DNA from: Ascaris suum
Lineage: Eukaryota; Nematoda; Chromadorea; Rhabditida; Ascarididae
Direction: 5' to 3'
Length of the DNA: 64,000 nt
Assembly: GCA_013433145.1 (NCBI GenBank)
Contig: CM024176.1
Coordinates: 2,044,349-2,108,348, forward strand
A model generated the notes under the pieces. The model was given only the letters and a program-made list of their open reading frames with translations, ran no database searches and was not told where the DNA came from. The position numbers were made by a program, and so were the translations under genes. Shown one piece after another: positions 47,434 through 59,700 of the stretch (position 1 is the first letter of the stretch; every line of letters begins with the position of its first letter).

Positions 47434-49450
47434 CTTTTAAGGAAAATTTATCCTTCATATACATAAATACACAAGTCATTGCTCGCCAATATTTCATTTT
47501 TTTTTTCAGTTTGCACGATCGGTGAGCAAAGAAAGATTAGGAGTCAAAAGGAGCAAAAATGTTCGCTATATCAAAGAAGAAATTTTGTTTACAAATATGA
47601 CGGAAATTATTTCATGTCATCAAATATTATGAGCTATTTGCCGTAAATTCTTTCAAGAAGCATTTTTAAATGCTTTTTTTTTCGTATATTTTAACTACAT
47701 GTAGAGTTAAAGCATAGATGATATTCAATAGAAATTTCTCAAATTTTACGATATGAGGAATTTATTTTGAAATATTTTTAACTCAAGCTTTCCTTTTTAG
47801 AATTTATTTCAACTGGAATTTATCATTATAGGTTCTTATGTTTCAATAAGAATTTTATCTACATCTTAAGAGGCATATTGAGTGACTCTTTGGAGAGAAT
47901 AGAAAAATAATGAAATTGAACGGCCTATTGTTAAACATTTTTTTTCGAGCAGCGTGACCTATTTATTTAGAAGCTCAATTAGACTAGTATTTTTCATGAA
48001 ATAATTCAATAAATTAATAAAGGTATATAGATATGTTCCATATAATATACGTTCAATGTGATGTGTAGTTTTCTTATGAAATTGATTAGAGAATTCAAAA
48101 TAAAATACTAGATATTTATATTTTTCAGCGCATAAGTTAACGTAATAGATTAAAATAATGCTAAGAGAATTTGATGAATTTTGATAGATTTGAAAATAAC
48201 GAATATAAATGTTATTCTATTTTTTTTTCTCATATATTTCTATATATAAATAACAATTTTCATATTCATATATAATGTTACTCTATTTTTTATATAATCT
48301 ATAAGGTAATGAAAAATTTTCACCTAATGCTAATCATTTTTTGCTTTTAAATGTTTATATTATTGTTGCATTTTCCAAATGTTTTTCATTAAATTTTCCT
48401 TAATCTTGTCTTCAAATGTTTGTCATTCCTAACATTAAATTTCCCTTAAATTACGAATGAATATTATTAGATTTAATTTATCGATATGAGAAAAACTTTT
48501 CAAATTTTACGAATATAAATTTCTTTTCATAAATTTTCAAATTTTCATGAAAAAAAAATATTTTCAACGAATTAAAGAAGAGAGTAAATTTTTAAAGACG
48601 AATGAATTTGCGTAAATTTTTCAAGAAATTTGATGAAACATTTAGAAATTCAAATAAAATTCACTCAAAATTTATGCTTCATAAAGGAACTTCATTATCC
48701 TTATATAGTTTGGATTTTTTTTTTGCATCTTTTTAATAGTTTTTCTTCTATGAATAATTCATTTTATCGTCATAAAATTTTTCTTTAATTTATACACAAA
48801 GTTGCTGGCGCTAATTTTCAATAATGTGTTTCTGCTTTTCATGACCTCATAATCATTCTTTTTTTTTTTGTGAAGTTCAGCCTATGCAAGTTTTCCGAGT
48901 TGATATTATTAGAAAATTGATTAAGTTTCTTCTCGATGAGTTCATTCATATTTTTTGAGAATTTTCATGCATATACCGGAAAAAAAAAGAAAAAATTCTT
49001 CAAAAATATGCCTATATTCGTTTCATTTTCTTTATTAGTTGGCCATGAAATTATTCTCTAATTGGCTGTGATGTCAGAAAAAAAAAAGCGAACGTAATTT
49101 CCTAATAGGCTATAACATTATCGGAAATTCATTAACGTTTTCATTACGTCGAGATGACGTCATTTTTTTTAGTGTTTATGAAGAAAAAAGTAAGTGAGTC
49201 TGTTTTTTTGATGATTTCACACATAATGCACGTATTTGTTTACCTCATAAGCGGAAAGAATTTCCAGACATATCCTCTTGAAACCTTTTCATTGATCTGA
49301 CGTTGATCAATCAATCATTGATCCGCGTTTATAAACGGAAATGAGGAATACAGCCAAAGAATTCACCCCACTTATGTTAGAGTCGTAATTGACATACGTA
49401 TTTGAAAGGTAATATATTTGTTAGACTAGAAGTTGTCAAGCATTTCGAAA
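47434..49450. other. AT-rich stretch, no gene recognised
   Basis: Very AT-rich sequence with TTTTC/GAAAA-rich imperfect repeats and no exon supported on either strand. One TGACGTCA lies at 49155-49162. Confidence 0.45.
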
Positions 49451-49485
49451 TGTTGTAATTTTATGCAAATATTGCTGCGAATAAA

Positions 49486-49713
49486 GTGAGTGATAAATCG
49501 AGATCGTTTGAAGAAAAAATAAATGCCGCAACAAAGAAAGCATCTTTGTGTCGTTCAATCAGCAATAAGCTTGCATGCGAGATGTTGCGTAGCGATTTGG
49601 TGAAACCAATAGTGCCTTTGATGTGCACTAGAATTGTCTATAGGGAAGGATGCCGGGGGGGGGGGGGGAATAATTGGTTGCATTTGAAAACGAAGTCTGC
49701 AGTAAGGGTGTAG
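49486..49713 (+). other. Coding-like open frame, possible exon
   Basis: The frame encodes SDKSRSFEEKINAATKKASL and then CRSISNKLACEMLRSDLVKP, a mixed charged/helical composition unlike the shadow frames nearby, before a 12-base G run (about 49657-49668) gives poly-Gly. A possible acceptor AATAAAG precedes it. No clear donor was found and no family is recognised. It may be an exon of an unseen gene or an old fragment. Confidence 0.3.
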
Positions 49714-50344
49714 TTAGTCACCAAGACTCCCCATTCCTCCCCTACCTCTCGAAATTCTTGAGGATTTAAGCTGGGAATTGCACAATACAAAAATGGTGCT
49801 ATATACTTCAGACACTCGAAAAAATCATAGTAATATTCATAGTTGTAATGGTTTTAAATGCTTTCTCGATTATTCTATCTGAGAATATCAGAATCTCATC
49901 ACTTTATTGGTTTCTCGGAAATATCGATCGAATTTGAGGTAGGTAAGGAAATGGGCCTTTTAATTTGAAATGCTTTCGTTAGAACCAGTTTGTTATCGAC
50001 TAGGCTTACGAATGACGTCATGAATGAAATTACTATCAATAATGGAACGGCAATAGCTTCAAGAATTGGGAACCAAATTTCCGGGGAATATGCGATCGAC
50101 TGTTAGGAAAATTTTTTTGGGATCCCAAAACAGGATCCCCATAGAAAGCGGATCAATGGAAAGAAGAAATTTTTTTTTTTTTGCACTAATTAATACCCGT
50201 TTATTGTCTTCAAATCATTTTCTTGTTAATCATCTCGTTCACAGTTCAAAATTGCACTAAGCAGTTGTTCTTGACAGTATGTAAGAGACCACTTACGTAG
50301 AACGCTTTTTTTTTTTTTAAAGTAATATTCAGTAATTATTATTC

Positions 50345-50376
50345 AAACAGCCGGTTCTACCATTGAGCTAAACGAC
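50345..50376 (-). pseudogene. tRNA 5'-half-like relic
   Basis: The minus strand reads GTCGTTTAGCTCAATGGTAG then AACCGGC. TAGCTCAATGG matches the internal A-box consensus TRGYNNARNNGG of tRNA genes, with a plausible D arm. No B box or T arm (GGTTCGANNCC) follows within 100 bases, and no acceptor stem can close. It is therefore a truncated tRNA or tRNA-derived (SINE-like) remnant, or a chance match. Confidence 0.3.
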
Positions 50377-50896
50377 AATTTATTATTAAGCTTATCTCTG
50401 AAGTAAAAAATACTTTATATTCTCATCTACCGCCTAGACGCTTTTTGTTGCCACTTATTAATTTTTAGAATTGATCTTTATTCCATACGTATAATATCGA
50501 TTATATGTGATTCGATTTGAAGAAGTTTTATTAATGCGTAACAATTTAAGATGAACGGTATAGTATATTCACCATTAATTTATGAGTACCCGTTGAAAGT
50601 AATTATTCATTAAATATATATATTCCAAACGTCTAATGCATTAATTTCAATGTTCGTTAAATGAGGAATACAAATGTGACTTAAATATCAGCCAAGTTTT
50701 CAAATTAAATTGCACATGTGGATCCAATTTGAGTAAAATATCTACGCAATAAATAATCCCCTTTATCTCTTTTCCCCCAACCCCGGCCAATAAAAGGATG
50801 ATTTTTGGAAAATTATTTCTGGTCTTTTTTTTGCGATTTTCAATGAAAATTTGTGAAATTTTTGGAAAGTTGTATTCTATCGATTCGGTTTAATTG

Positions 50897-51023
50897 GTCT
50901 CGAGTTTTTCGTCGCAGTGCTACGCTCACTTCTGCCGATTGTTTGCCTATCGTCACTCAAAGCTGTCTGCTGTCGATATAGAGCTTCACTTGTCAATAAA
51001 AGAAATTTAAAAAAAAAAAAAAA
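50897..51023 (+). other. Retrocopy-like 3' end or terminal exon with A tail
   Basis: After an acceptor-like CGTCGCAG, an open frame (CYAHFCRLFAYRHSKLSAVD, then IELHLSIKEI and stop TAA) overlaps AATAAA (50995-51000), and a run of 15 A follows about 10 bases later. An A run in the genome right after a polyadenylation signal is what a reverse-transcribed transcript leaves. A normal terminal exon next to a chance A run is also possible. Confidence 0.3.
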
Positions 51024-53780
51024 GAGTGTTAATTTATATTAGTTTCGATAGGTGCATTTTGTAGTGAAATTATTTCGTTGATTATTGCAATGCATATTTA
51101 TGATATTTATGATTATTGATTTTTCCATGTAAATGATTTATTGATCGAAGAAGAAAATCGATTTTCTTTTTCTTCTATAGTTTTTTTTTTCAAGATCTGA
51201 TTGAAATCCATAATGGCAACTTTGAACATAACGTTAGTGTTCATTATCGATCGAGACAATACACATTGGAATTGCTAAAATGCGACCTAAGAAGGCCATT
51301 TTTCAATGGGGCATTTCCTTGCGCGCATATATTTCCTATGGAAAGCTTACATGAAATAAATTTTTTCCTTGCTTTTTCTCCTCTGTTTTTTTTTCAACAT
51401 GGAAAGAAAAAAAAAATCGAAAATTAAATGCTTTAATTCATTGTGGAATGGAATTTTTTTTTCTCAACATTTACCTATATCTAAAGATTGTTTATTGAAT
51501 CGGATTGCAATTCTCATTAAATCGATTTGCTTTATATAAATGAGCTAATATATCATATTTACATAGGATTTTTTTTTTCATTTGTAGATTTATATATGAG
51601 GAATTTGAGACACTTAAATTATAACTGAAAAACTACAAATAATTTCTTTTTTTTTTTGATTATAAATATTTTTCATCGATATTTATCGTATAATATATGT
51701 TGTAATGTAGGAGCTGAAAATTTTGCGTTTTTTTTTTTTTGTTGATTATGGAAGGAATTTATTAAAGAATAAAAGAGGAAGTGTGGGTTCGTTTATTTGA
51801 ATTTTTTTCGCCACTTTGGTGGTTTCGACTTTGTTAAAGCATGAGAATAGTGTGCAACATTTGAGATGCATGAAGACAGATTTTTTTTTTTCATCACTTA
51901 TGATGGATAGAAGAGAGGAGCAAGATTAAGAAGAAAGGTTTTATTAATGTGAGAGCTATTTTTCATACTTGAGTTGTCACAACGAGGTATTTGGAAACGA
52001 ATGTTTCGAAGCGTTGTGATATCTTATGTCTTTATGCGTGTAACGCTTATCCTACAAATCTAGTCACGCAGGTTTCATGCAGCTGGCAGCAGTATATATT
52101 TAAATAAATAAATAAATAAAAATATATATCAATATTGATGTGCTGCTGTTCATTTATTGGGTTTACTGTATGTGTTTATAGTTTTATTCATATCCATCAA
52201 GAATGTGTCGTCTTCAGTCGTGACATTGCAGTTGCACTCTTCAGTCATCGACGTTCATAACTTGTCTCCCTTTTGAATTATCTATTTGCAATGAACTGTG
52301 GTGCACAATTCTTCGTTGATGCACTTTTATGTCATCAGATCAACTACATATAAAGAATGCATTCATATTTACTGCACGAATTTTATCGTTTGTGAATTCT
52401 TACATATTATCTGCATTTCTTATCCGTTCAATCATTTCTTATACAATGTCGTTTTTTTTTTTCACTTTCGAAGTTAATTTATTCCTCGGCTATTGTGAAA
52501 TCTCTCGCCTACTATAAAGTATAATAGGAAATTACTAAAACAATATTTGAGTAATCGTTTACCTGTATAACACACGAATGTATTTTACAGTTACGCCGCT
52601 ATGATTCTTGCTATATCAATATATTCACTAATATTATTCAAGCTTTCTAGTATTTTAAGTTTTTCTTTATATCATTCGTAGTAAGTATATGCGTAAGTGA
52701 TTTTTTGATTGCAAATTTTCTCCGCTCTACTCTTTTTGATATCTGCAGTAATTTAAGGCGTGCTAATTCTTTTTTTCTTTGGATTAACCTCTTGTTTGCT
52801 TCAAATATCATTCGGCAAAATCATTTCCATGTTTATATTTTGAATATCATCCTCGTTTCAACACAACTATATAATAGCAAAGTACTAAATATTATTGAAT
52901 ACTATTTTCGCTATATCAGTTGAAAAAAAGAAAAAACTGAGTCTTAAATTTAGGCTTATTTTAGTGTTCTTTTTGAAGATATTTTCATCTCCCATAAAAC
53001 ATATGTTAAGGTTTCGTGTAACAGCATATGTTAGAAGTATAGAAACACCTTAGGAACAAGTAATTTTCCATATAGTAGTATTGAAATAAATAAATATTAT
53101 GATATTTCTTTAGTATTTTACAATTAAGAAATAAATGAATTACATCGATGGGTATCTTTACTATTGGCAAAAAAAAGCTTGATGAAAGTTATGCATCCAA
53201 AAGCAAAGTACTCTTCATTTTTTTTTTTCAATTTTGTTTTTCGTTACGAAAGTTCTACTTCTATTTGCCTAAGCATTATTCTTTATCTTTATATTTTGTA
53301 AAATATAGAGTACCAGTTACTTCATTATTCCCGAGGTAAATATTGAAATAAGCTGGTGTTTTTTTTTAGCTGATTTTATTCGCCTAAAGGTTTATTGGTC
53401 ATTGCAATGCCTAAAAATAATTAACAATCGTTATGCGTCAGTTGTATGTATGTGTGTGTGTGTGCCTGTTTTGCCATTAAAGTGCATTCCTTCGCAAATG
53501 CTTGGTGGCTCGCTTTTCCACTTTTCTCTTTATTCACGTTTTCTCGTCGAATTGCCTTTCTTCGATCGATAATTCAGTGGTATTCCACTAATTGCAATAT
53601 TGCAATATTGCAATGCTAGCCTTAACTGTATCGATGGTTTTATCGTCGAGATATAATTATCAAATAACAATTTTATAGGGAGGAAATTTTGTTTAATTAT
53701 TAGAGTTTTAATTCTTCAACTATTATCTATAAGATATGATTTTTAAATGCCTCTGTCTCTTGCTACAGGCCTGACCTCGC

Positions 53781-54020
53781 ATGACTTTAGCCAGTGATCC
53801 AAACCACTGCTCGGAGTTCATTACCTTCTCCCAGCCGCGGGGTTCCGCGCATAAAGGTGACTCATCAATTTTTAACCATGGGGCCTCTGTCGCGAGAGAT
53901 TTTCTAGATCCATGCCTCCCTCAGCCGGACCTCCATAGGTTTCATCATCTCTGTGAAGGATGTCGGGAGCGCGGATTTTACCTAAGAAATTTGAAAGAAA
54001 AATCCTCCATTGAGTCATAG
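53781..54020 (+). CDS. Possible single-exon 79-aa protein in a GC-richer patch
   Basis: I do not recognise this protein. An ATG lies 12 bases after a CTTGCTACAG acceptor-like site, which could be a trans-splice acceptor. The frame runs 79 codons to TAG with no homopolymer content (MTLASDPNHCSEFITFSQPR...), including His/Cys-rich LHRFHHLCEGCRERG near the C-terminus. GC is much higher than in the surroundings. It could be a small gene, an exon of something larger or a piece of a mobile element. The CxxC with nearby His might bind a metal, but no known finger is matched. Confidence 0.33.
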   Translation: MTLASDPNHCSEFITFSQPRGSAHKGDSSIFNHGASVARDFLDPCLPQPDLHRFHHLCEGCRERGFYLRNLKEKSSIES

Positions 54021-54183
54021 AAAATGAGGAAATTTTCTGAGGTAGCGTATAGGAATTAGAAGACGCTAAAAGGAAAAATGGCGCATAGGGGTGTTATCAC
54101 GTAAACAATAGTTTATCGTAAAAGATAATAATGCGATATAATAGACATAATCATAAAGCATAGCGGAAATCGAGACGATTTAG

Positions 54184-54930
54184 TTGGAGGGGGGGGGGGG
54201 GGTCAACATCGATAATTCTCTAGAGATATTCAAAAAACGTTCCACATGGAAAGAACTGGTTCGTGACAGAACTATAGCTTTAAAAAAAAATAAATCTTTA
54301 AATTTAATCATTTCAATGGGAAGATCACCTAAGATATGGAAACTTGCAAGAGCAGCTATTCGTAGACAAAGAAGACAACGTGGAAAAAACACACACATTA
54401 AAAGCCTTTATTATAGCTATTTTGCATGTCGAAATTCTTTCAACTTTATCTTTACGTATAACTTGACATTACAATGAAGTATGTTTTGAACTTTGCTTTT
54501 GCAGAAATCATTTAACACAAGCAAGTTGACATATTTCAAGTCTCTGATGAAATGAAACCTGATAGCAATAGAAAAACAAATCTCCGATGAAAACACTCGT
54601 AATTTATTAAGAAGCTCTATGATCGTATGACCGAAATGGAGACCTGCATAAACCACATGATGCTCAACCAAAAAAAAAAAAAAAACCGTCGTTTTCGGGT
54701 TTCCACAATGTGCTATCCTCACGCTTTCAGGCATAATTGCTTTCCATTTTTTTTTTCGCCTAGAAAAGATCCCATCTGTAAGGGAGATAATCATCACCGG
54801 AGGCGATATACAACATTTTAGCAATTGCAGGAGTTGAGAACAACTAGAAACAATATGAGAAACAATATTTGCTCCATTATGCGACCAAAGAGAACAATCA
54901 ATAAGAATATTGCAAAATAGTGCTATCAAT
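54184..54930. other. Repeat-like block with G run and long minus-strand open frame
   Basis: A G16-like run (54187-54201) opens a plus-strand frame containing RSTWKELVRDRTIAL and then ARAAIRRQRRQRGKN. The Trp-Arg spacing recalls the C-terminal ends of retrotransposon polyproteins, but only faintly. The minus frame 54417-54929 (170 codons) is the longest ATG frame locally and includes a run of Phe from an A tract. A stop-broken plus frame in the same place also reads peptide-like. I take the block as mobile-element debris. Confidence 0.25.
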
Positions 54931-56526
54931 TTAAAATTATCTTTTAAAATTATACTCTAATATATCAGTTTTATCGTTTTGTTATATTTTATTTTCACCT
55001 GGAAAATTATATTTTATCATAAAAGGTTAAAAGCGTTAAAACGTTGCCATTTGAAATGTATAAATCTTTCATAAGCATAAAATATCATTAAAATTCCATA
55101 ATATTTATGTTAAATTAAAGAAATTTTTTCAACAATCGAAGCAATTTTTTTTTTGTTGATTTATTAGGGAAATATGATTTATTATTTCTTTTTTTTTGTT
55201 GAATAATAAATCAACAAATCGAAAATAAAAAAATAAATTCGGAAATTTTATTTTAATTTTAATTAAATTTTAATTTTTCTCAACTTGTTTTTTTTTTAAT
55301 TTTCGATTTGTTGATTTATTATTCCTTTCAAAAAAAAGAAAAATCATAAAATATTTTTCGTTTCTTTTTTCTAATTCGTCTAATAAGATTTCAGTTGTTT
55401 TCTGATGTCTTAAATGATCGAGGAGATTTAATGAATTTCCTCTTAGCAGAAAAGAAAAAAAAAACGAAAAGATTAACAATATGCAGAGAGAATTTTGCAA
55501 TAATGTTTATTGCAATTAGTACTTTGCAAGACAACTTCACATTTATCATTGCGTTTTGCGTTTAGTTTAATAGCCTTGTTGCTTAGTTATACTGATCGCT
55601 TCATTGATTTGCCTCTTTATTCTTTGAGAAGTTCATTTTTTTCAATTATTACTTACATTTTGCTGAAATAAAAAATAAATAATTTAAAAGGCTTTGTAAT
55701 TTCAGATTATGTTAGGTATAAAAAACCGATCAATAAGCCTCACATAAACTAGTAATGAAATATGCATTGCTAATTTAAGTGGACATATTATTGATTGTTT
55801 AAGAAATATGCACGTTAAAAAAGCTGATGAAACAACTAATTGAATAAATATGCAAATGTTATTAAGTATTTCTAGTTATATGCATAATTAAGTATAATTA
55901 GTTAATTATATGTAGGCTGCGTATTGATTCTTTTCAGTACTTTTTATTGCAAATATGATTGTTTCAAATAGCTATTGCCTTATTTGGTTTAATAATGCAT
56001 CCTATTTCAATTTTCATTTCAAAAATTTTTTAAATTTTTCGACATTCAAATTGGAAATTTAGAAAGTTAAAAAAATTCAATATTCATTTAAAAAAATTTC
56101 AGAAGAGAAAAAATTAGCTTGAAGAAAAAAAAATAAGTTGGATTTTTTTTTTGAGAAATTGTTGAAAATTGTTCGAATATTATTTATTGAAATTTTATTT
56201 TTTGTTTGAAGAATTACATAAAATGAAATTCAATTTGATTTTTATTATTTAATAAATTTATTTTGCATAAATATACATAAATATAAATTTTAAATTCAAA
56301 AATATATGCATAATATATGCAAAAATATACGCTTATGCATTCATCTAATGTATTTTAATTTTTAAGAAATTGCAAGGGGAGGAAGGATAAATGAAAGGAA
56401 AAAAAATGAAATGATGAAATAAAAATAAACTTTTTGTAGTTAGTGCAGTAAAAATTACTCCATTTATTATTGTTATGCATATATGACGTCCTCTATTTTG
56501 TCTTTGTTTGAAAAAAATAATTGCAG

Positions 56527-56711
56527 AAAAAGTGGTTTTTACGAAAGAAAAATGCTGCATTCTCGTAAATCGTAACGATGATATCCTGTTTTTGGAGGAC
56601 TTCATCCCTAATCGAAATCATAGATTTTTAGATCAGTATACAATAAAACTAATGAGTAAATCGTCAGGGATAAAATTTTCTCGGAAACGTTTATTAAAGA
56701 CAAGTTTTTAA
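56527..56711 (+). CDS. Probable terminal exon of an unidentified gene
   Basis: After ATAATTGCAG the frame (needing one base from a preceding exon) is open for 61 codons of clearly coding-like peptide, including VVFTKEKCCILVNRNDDILF, then LEDFIPNRNHRFLDQYTIKL and a basic tail (KFSRKRLLKTSF) before TAA. The stop codon overlaps AATAAA. No family is recognised. No matching upstream exon could be identified; a weak candidate is MGIFTIGKKKLDESYASKSK at about 53148-53207, ending before GTACTC, but its phase 0 does not fit. Confidence 0.4.
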
Positions 56712-56715
56712 TAAA
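56710..56715 (+). terminator. AATAAA polyadenylation signal overlapping the stop
   Basis: TAATAAA joins the stop codon of the 56527-56711 exon to a canonical polyadenylation signal. This supports a 3' end but implies a 3' UTR of only about 15-30 bases. Confidence 0.4.
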
Positions 56716-59700
56716 GGCTGAATTATTTTACTTTCTTGAATTTTTTTGCGAAATTTTCAAAATTAGTTAATTTTTCATGTATATGAGAATATGTTGTTTT
56801 TTTTCAGTCATCATATTAAAAGATAATTTATTGACGAGTAATATTTTATTCAAAAAAAAAGAAAAGTACTTTTAATTCGAAAAAAAAATTTTTTTTTTGT
56901 GAAAAAGTATGAAAGATAAACAAATATTATGGAATAGTAAGGATTTTTCTCTTCGAGATTTTCAATTATATTAGCTAATAAATATTTGCATATCATTTTG
57001 TTTTTTATTGCGTTAATTTTCTTTTTTTTCGCCAACGAAAATACTACTATCAATCATCAAACAAAAAAAATTCACATTCAATAACTAAGTTATTTGCATG
57101 AAATATTTATTGGCAACTCATAATTTAAATCGCTATTAATATTCTTTAATGCTCATTAATAACGTTGAAAAGCATTCCAAAATCACATCTTTATCGTTCT
57201 CAATTATCGTTTTCAACTCTTTGATTATCTATTTTTATTTCTATTGTTTGTTTATTTCAATAGGAAATTTTTTCGACAAGTAGAAATGCATGTGACAAAT
57301 GCGCCTTTTAAAATTTGTTTATATCTGTATTTTTTCTCTTTAATTTCAATCATCAACGGTGTTAGAATCCACCTTTTTTTTCCCAACCCCCTCTCTCTAT
57401 TTCTTGACCTTCAAATTGAAAGGTTGAGAAATCCATGAATTAAGGAGGGGTTATATTAGAGGTGGACGATATTTCTTGTGACTCGAAGTGCCTTTTTTTT
57501 TTGTTGGCAGTTGTTAGGCAAGTGATAATCCGTTGATAAACACATTTCATCTAATGCAATTCTTTCCCAATCTTTTATGCTGAACGGTTGGAACATAGAA
57601 AAGAAAAAAAAAATGAAATTAACTATGAGAAAATTTCACATCTTTTCACTTAGCTAAATTCATTTCGAATATTTATTTCGTTTCTCATTTTTCGCTAAAA
57701 TTTTCATAGAATTTCTAGATAAATTCATTAGAATTTTGACTATTCGAAGAATTTTTCTTCTAGTTGGAGGTTTTTTTCGCTCCTTTATTTTGTTATTTCT
57801 TTTGAAATAAATTTTCGGGCAAAATGCCGATTTTTAATAAATTTGATCGTTCTTCTGTAGTGGAAATAACGAAGTTTTTTTTGAAGAAATCCATTATTTC
57901 CTCTTTTTTTTAGAAAGTAGAAACGGAAAAATCTATAGACACTTGTTGCATTGAGGCTCCCAATTTTTTTTTTTCGTAATTTCAGTCAAATCACATTCAT
58001 TCATTCACCTCTGTATCAAATCGTCAAAACGAATAAGGGAGAGAAGGCGAGATGAGTAGGGGCGGGACGGGAGGAGGGGGTGGACGAGGAGGAGATGCAA
58101 TGGATTCTGTCTTTTTTCATTAGCACAATTATCCTCTAAGAGTAAACAAACATTAGCACAATTTTTAAACACACCTAACAAGGCAAAGAGTGCAAACATT
58201 AGCCAATGGAATTAATGACTCTATTTTTTCATAGTGAGCGTAACTATAGAGGGGATTCCTGCAAACACAGGTAATATTCAAAGAAAAAAGAATCGGTATT
58301 ACATTTTTATCACCAATTGAAAAAAAAAATCCAAGAATTATAATTTCCGATAAGTTATCATCGATGCTTATCATTTAGTTTGAAATGAGATCATCGCTTG
58401 GTTCATTATTAAACAGAAGCGTTGTTTTATGCAATATTTTGAGAGCAAAAAATTCCAGATATCAAAATAATGCAAGCGAGAAAAATTATACACCGAAGAT
58501 GAATGAAATTATTCTTGTTAGGAATAGCTATACGATTATAGGCTTTACCGATTTTCTTCAATAATAGTTTGTATCGGTCCTTTTTTTTTTCAAATTCATG
58601 AAAATATGCTGTCGTAAAAGTGCTTATTTTAACATCAAATCGTGTCGACTGAAACGGCATGCTCATATAACAGTATATAAGTCACCAAAGTACCATATTT
58701 CATAGCATGTGAAAATTGGCACTTATATCGGATACGCGCCGATTCGTCAAACATTAGAAATGCTCTCTTAGTTTATTTGAAAGGCGAATTACATGCATTA
58801 TTATAAGATCATATTGATATATTATTCTATCCAACACGCCTAATATATTGTGCGAGGAATTACGAGAAAATAAATTCACTCAAAGGGAACATTGGATTTC
58901 AAAGGGCTAAAACAAAAAAAAAAATTTTTTTTGGACAAATTCTAGAAAATCACATTGCACTAATTATATAATTTCAAGAGAATGGTGTGAAAAAAAAATC
59001 GACGAAAATTGAAAAAATTTTTTCATTATAATTAGAAAAATTTCACGATATGAACAATGTCGACATCTTTAGCGTCTAAAATTTACAAAGCATAATATAG
59101 CATTTTCGTTCATAGCGGTAAATGGATCGAAGTTTATAAATGCATGCGATCGTGAGTGACCACTAATGTATGATCAACATTAAATATTGAAGATGTTCTC
59201 GAAATGGAAATCATCGTCTTAAATAACCGAATCTTTCTATATGAATATTATCGTCGTCTTTATATATTACATGGTTGATATCTGGCCATCAATGAGGAGT
59301 TCATCTCATTATTCGCATTGATTTCTCATCACCTGTCTCAATTTTTATTTTGCGGGAGGAGAGATGAGGCGACGCATGGGGAGAGGTGTAGATGATGAAG
59401 ATGAAGGGTCGATAGGTAGGAATTAGAAAACATCGATGCACTAGTAAAGAAATAACAATCATTTTTCATGTAGATGTTCTCGACGCAAGCCTACATTTTC
59501 CGTTATGAGGGTATTTATCGTTTGTGAGCCGTTTCTTTAAAATCGTTGTTTGCAAGAAAAGCATAACGCTGCCCATTGTTTTTTTTTTGTGAGTTGTCCT
59601 TGGTTCATCGTCGTCAATTGCTTTCCAATAGTCTTCTGAACGAAATGTCTCACAGATTGGCTAATATATTAGACGGGGATGTTCGATAGTTTGTCGTTTC

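Noticed and set aside
54417..54929. A 170-codon minus-strand open frame
   Set aside because: It contains poly-Phe from an A tract, a low-confidence composition and no domain. The plus strand of the same block looks equally peptide-like.
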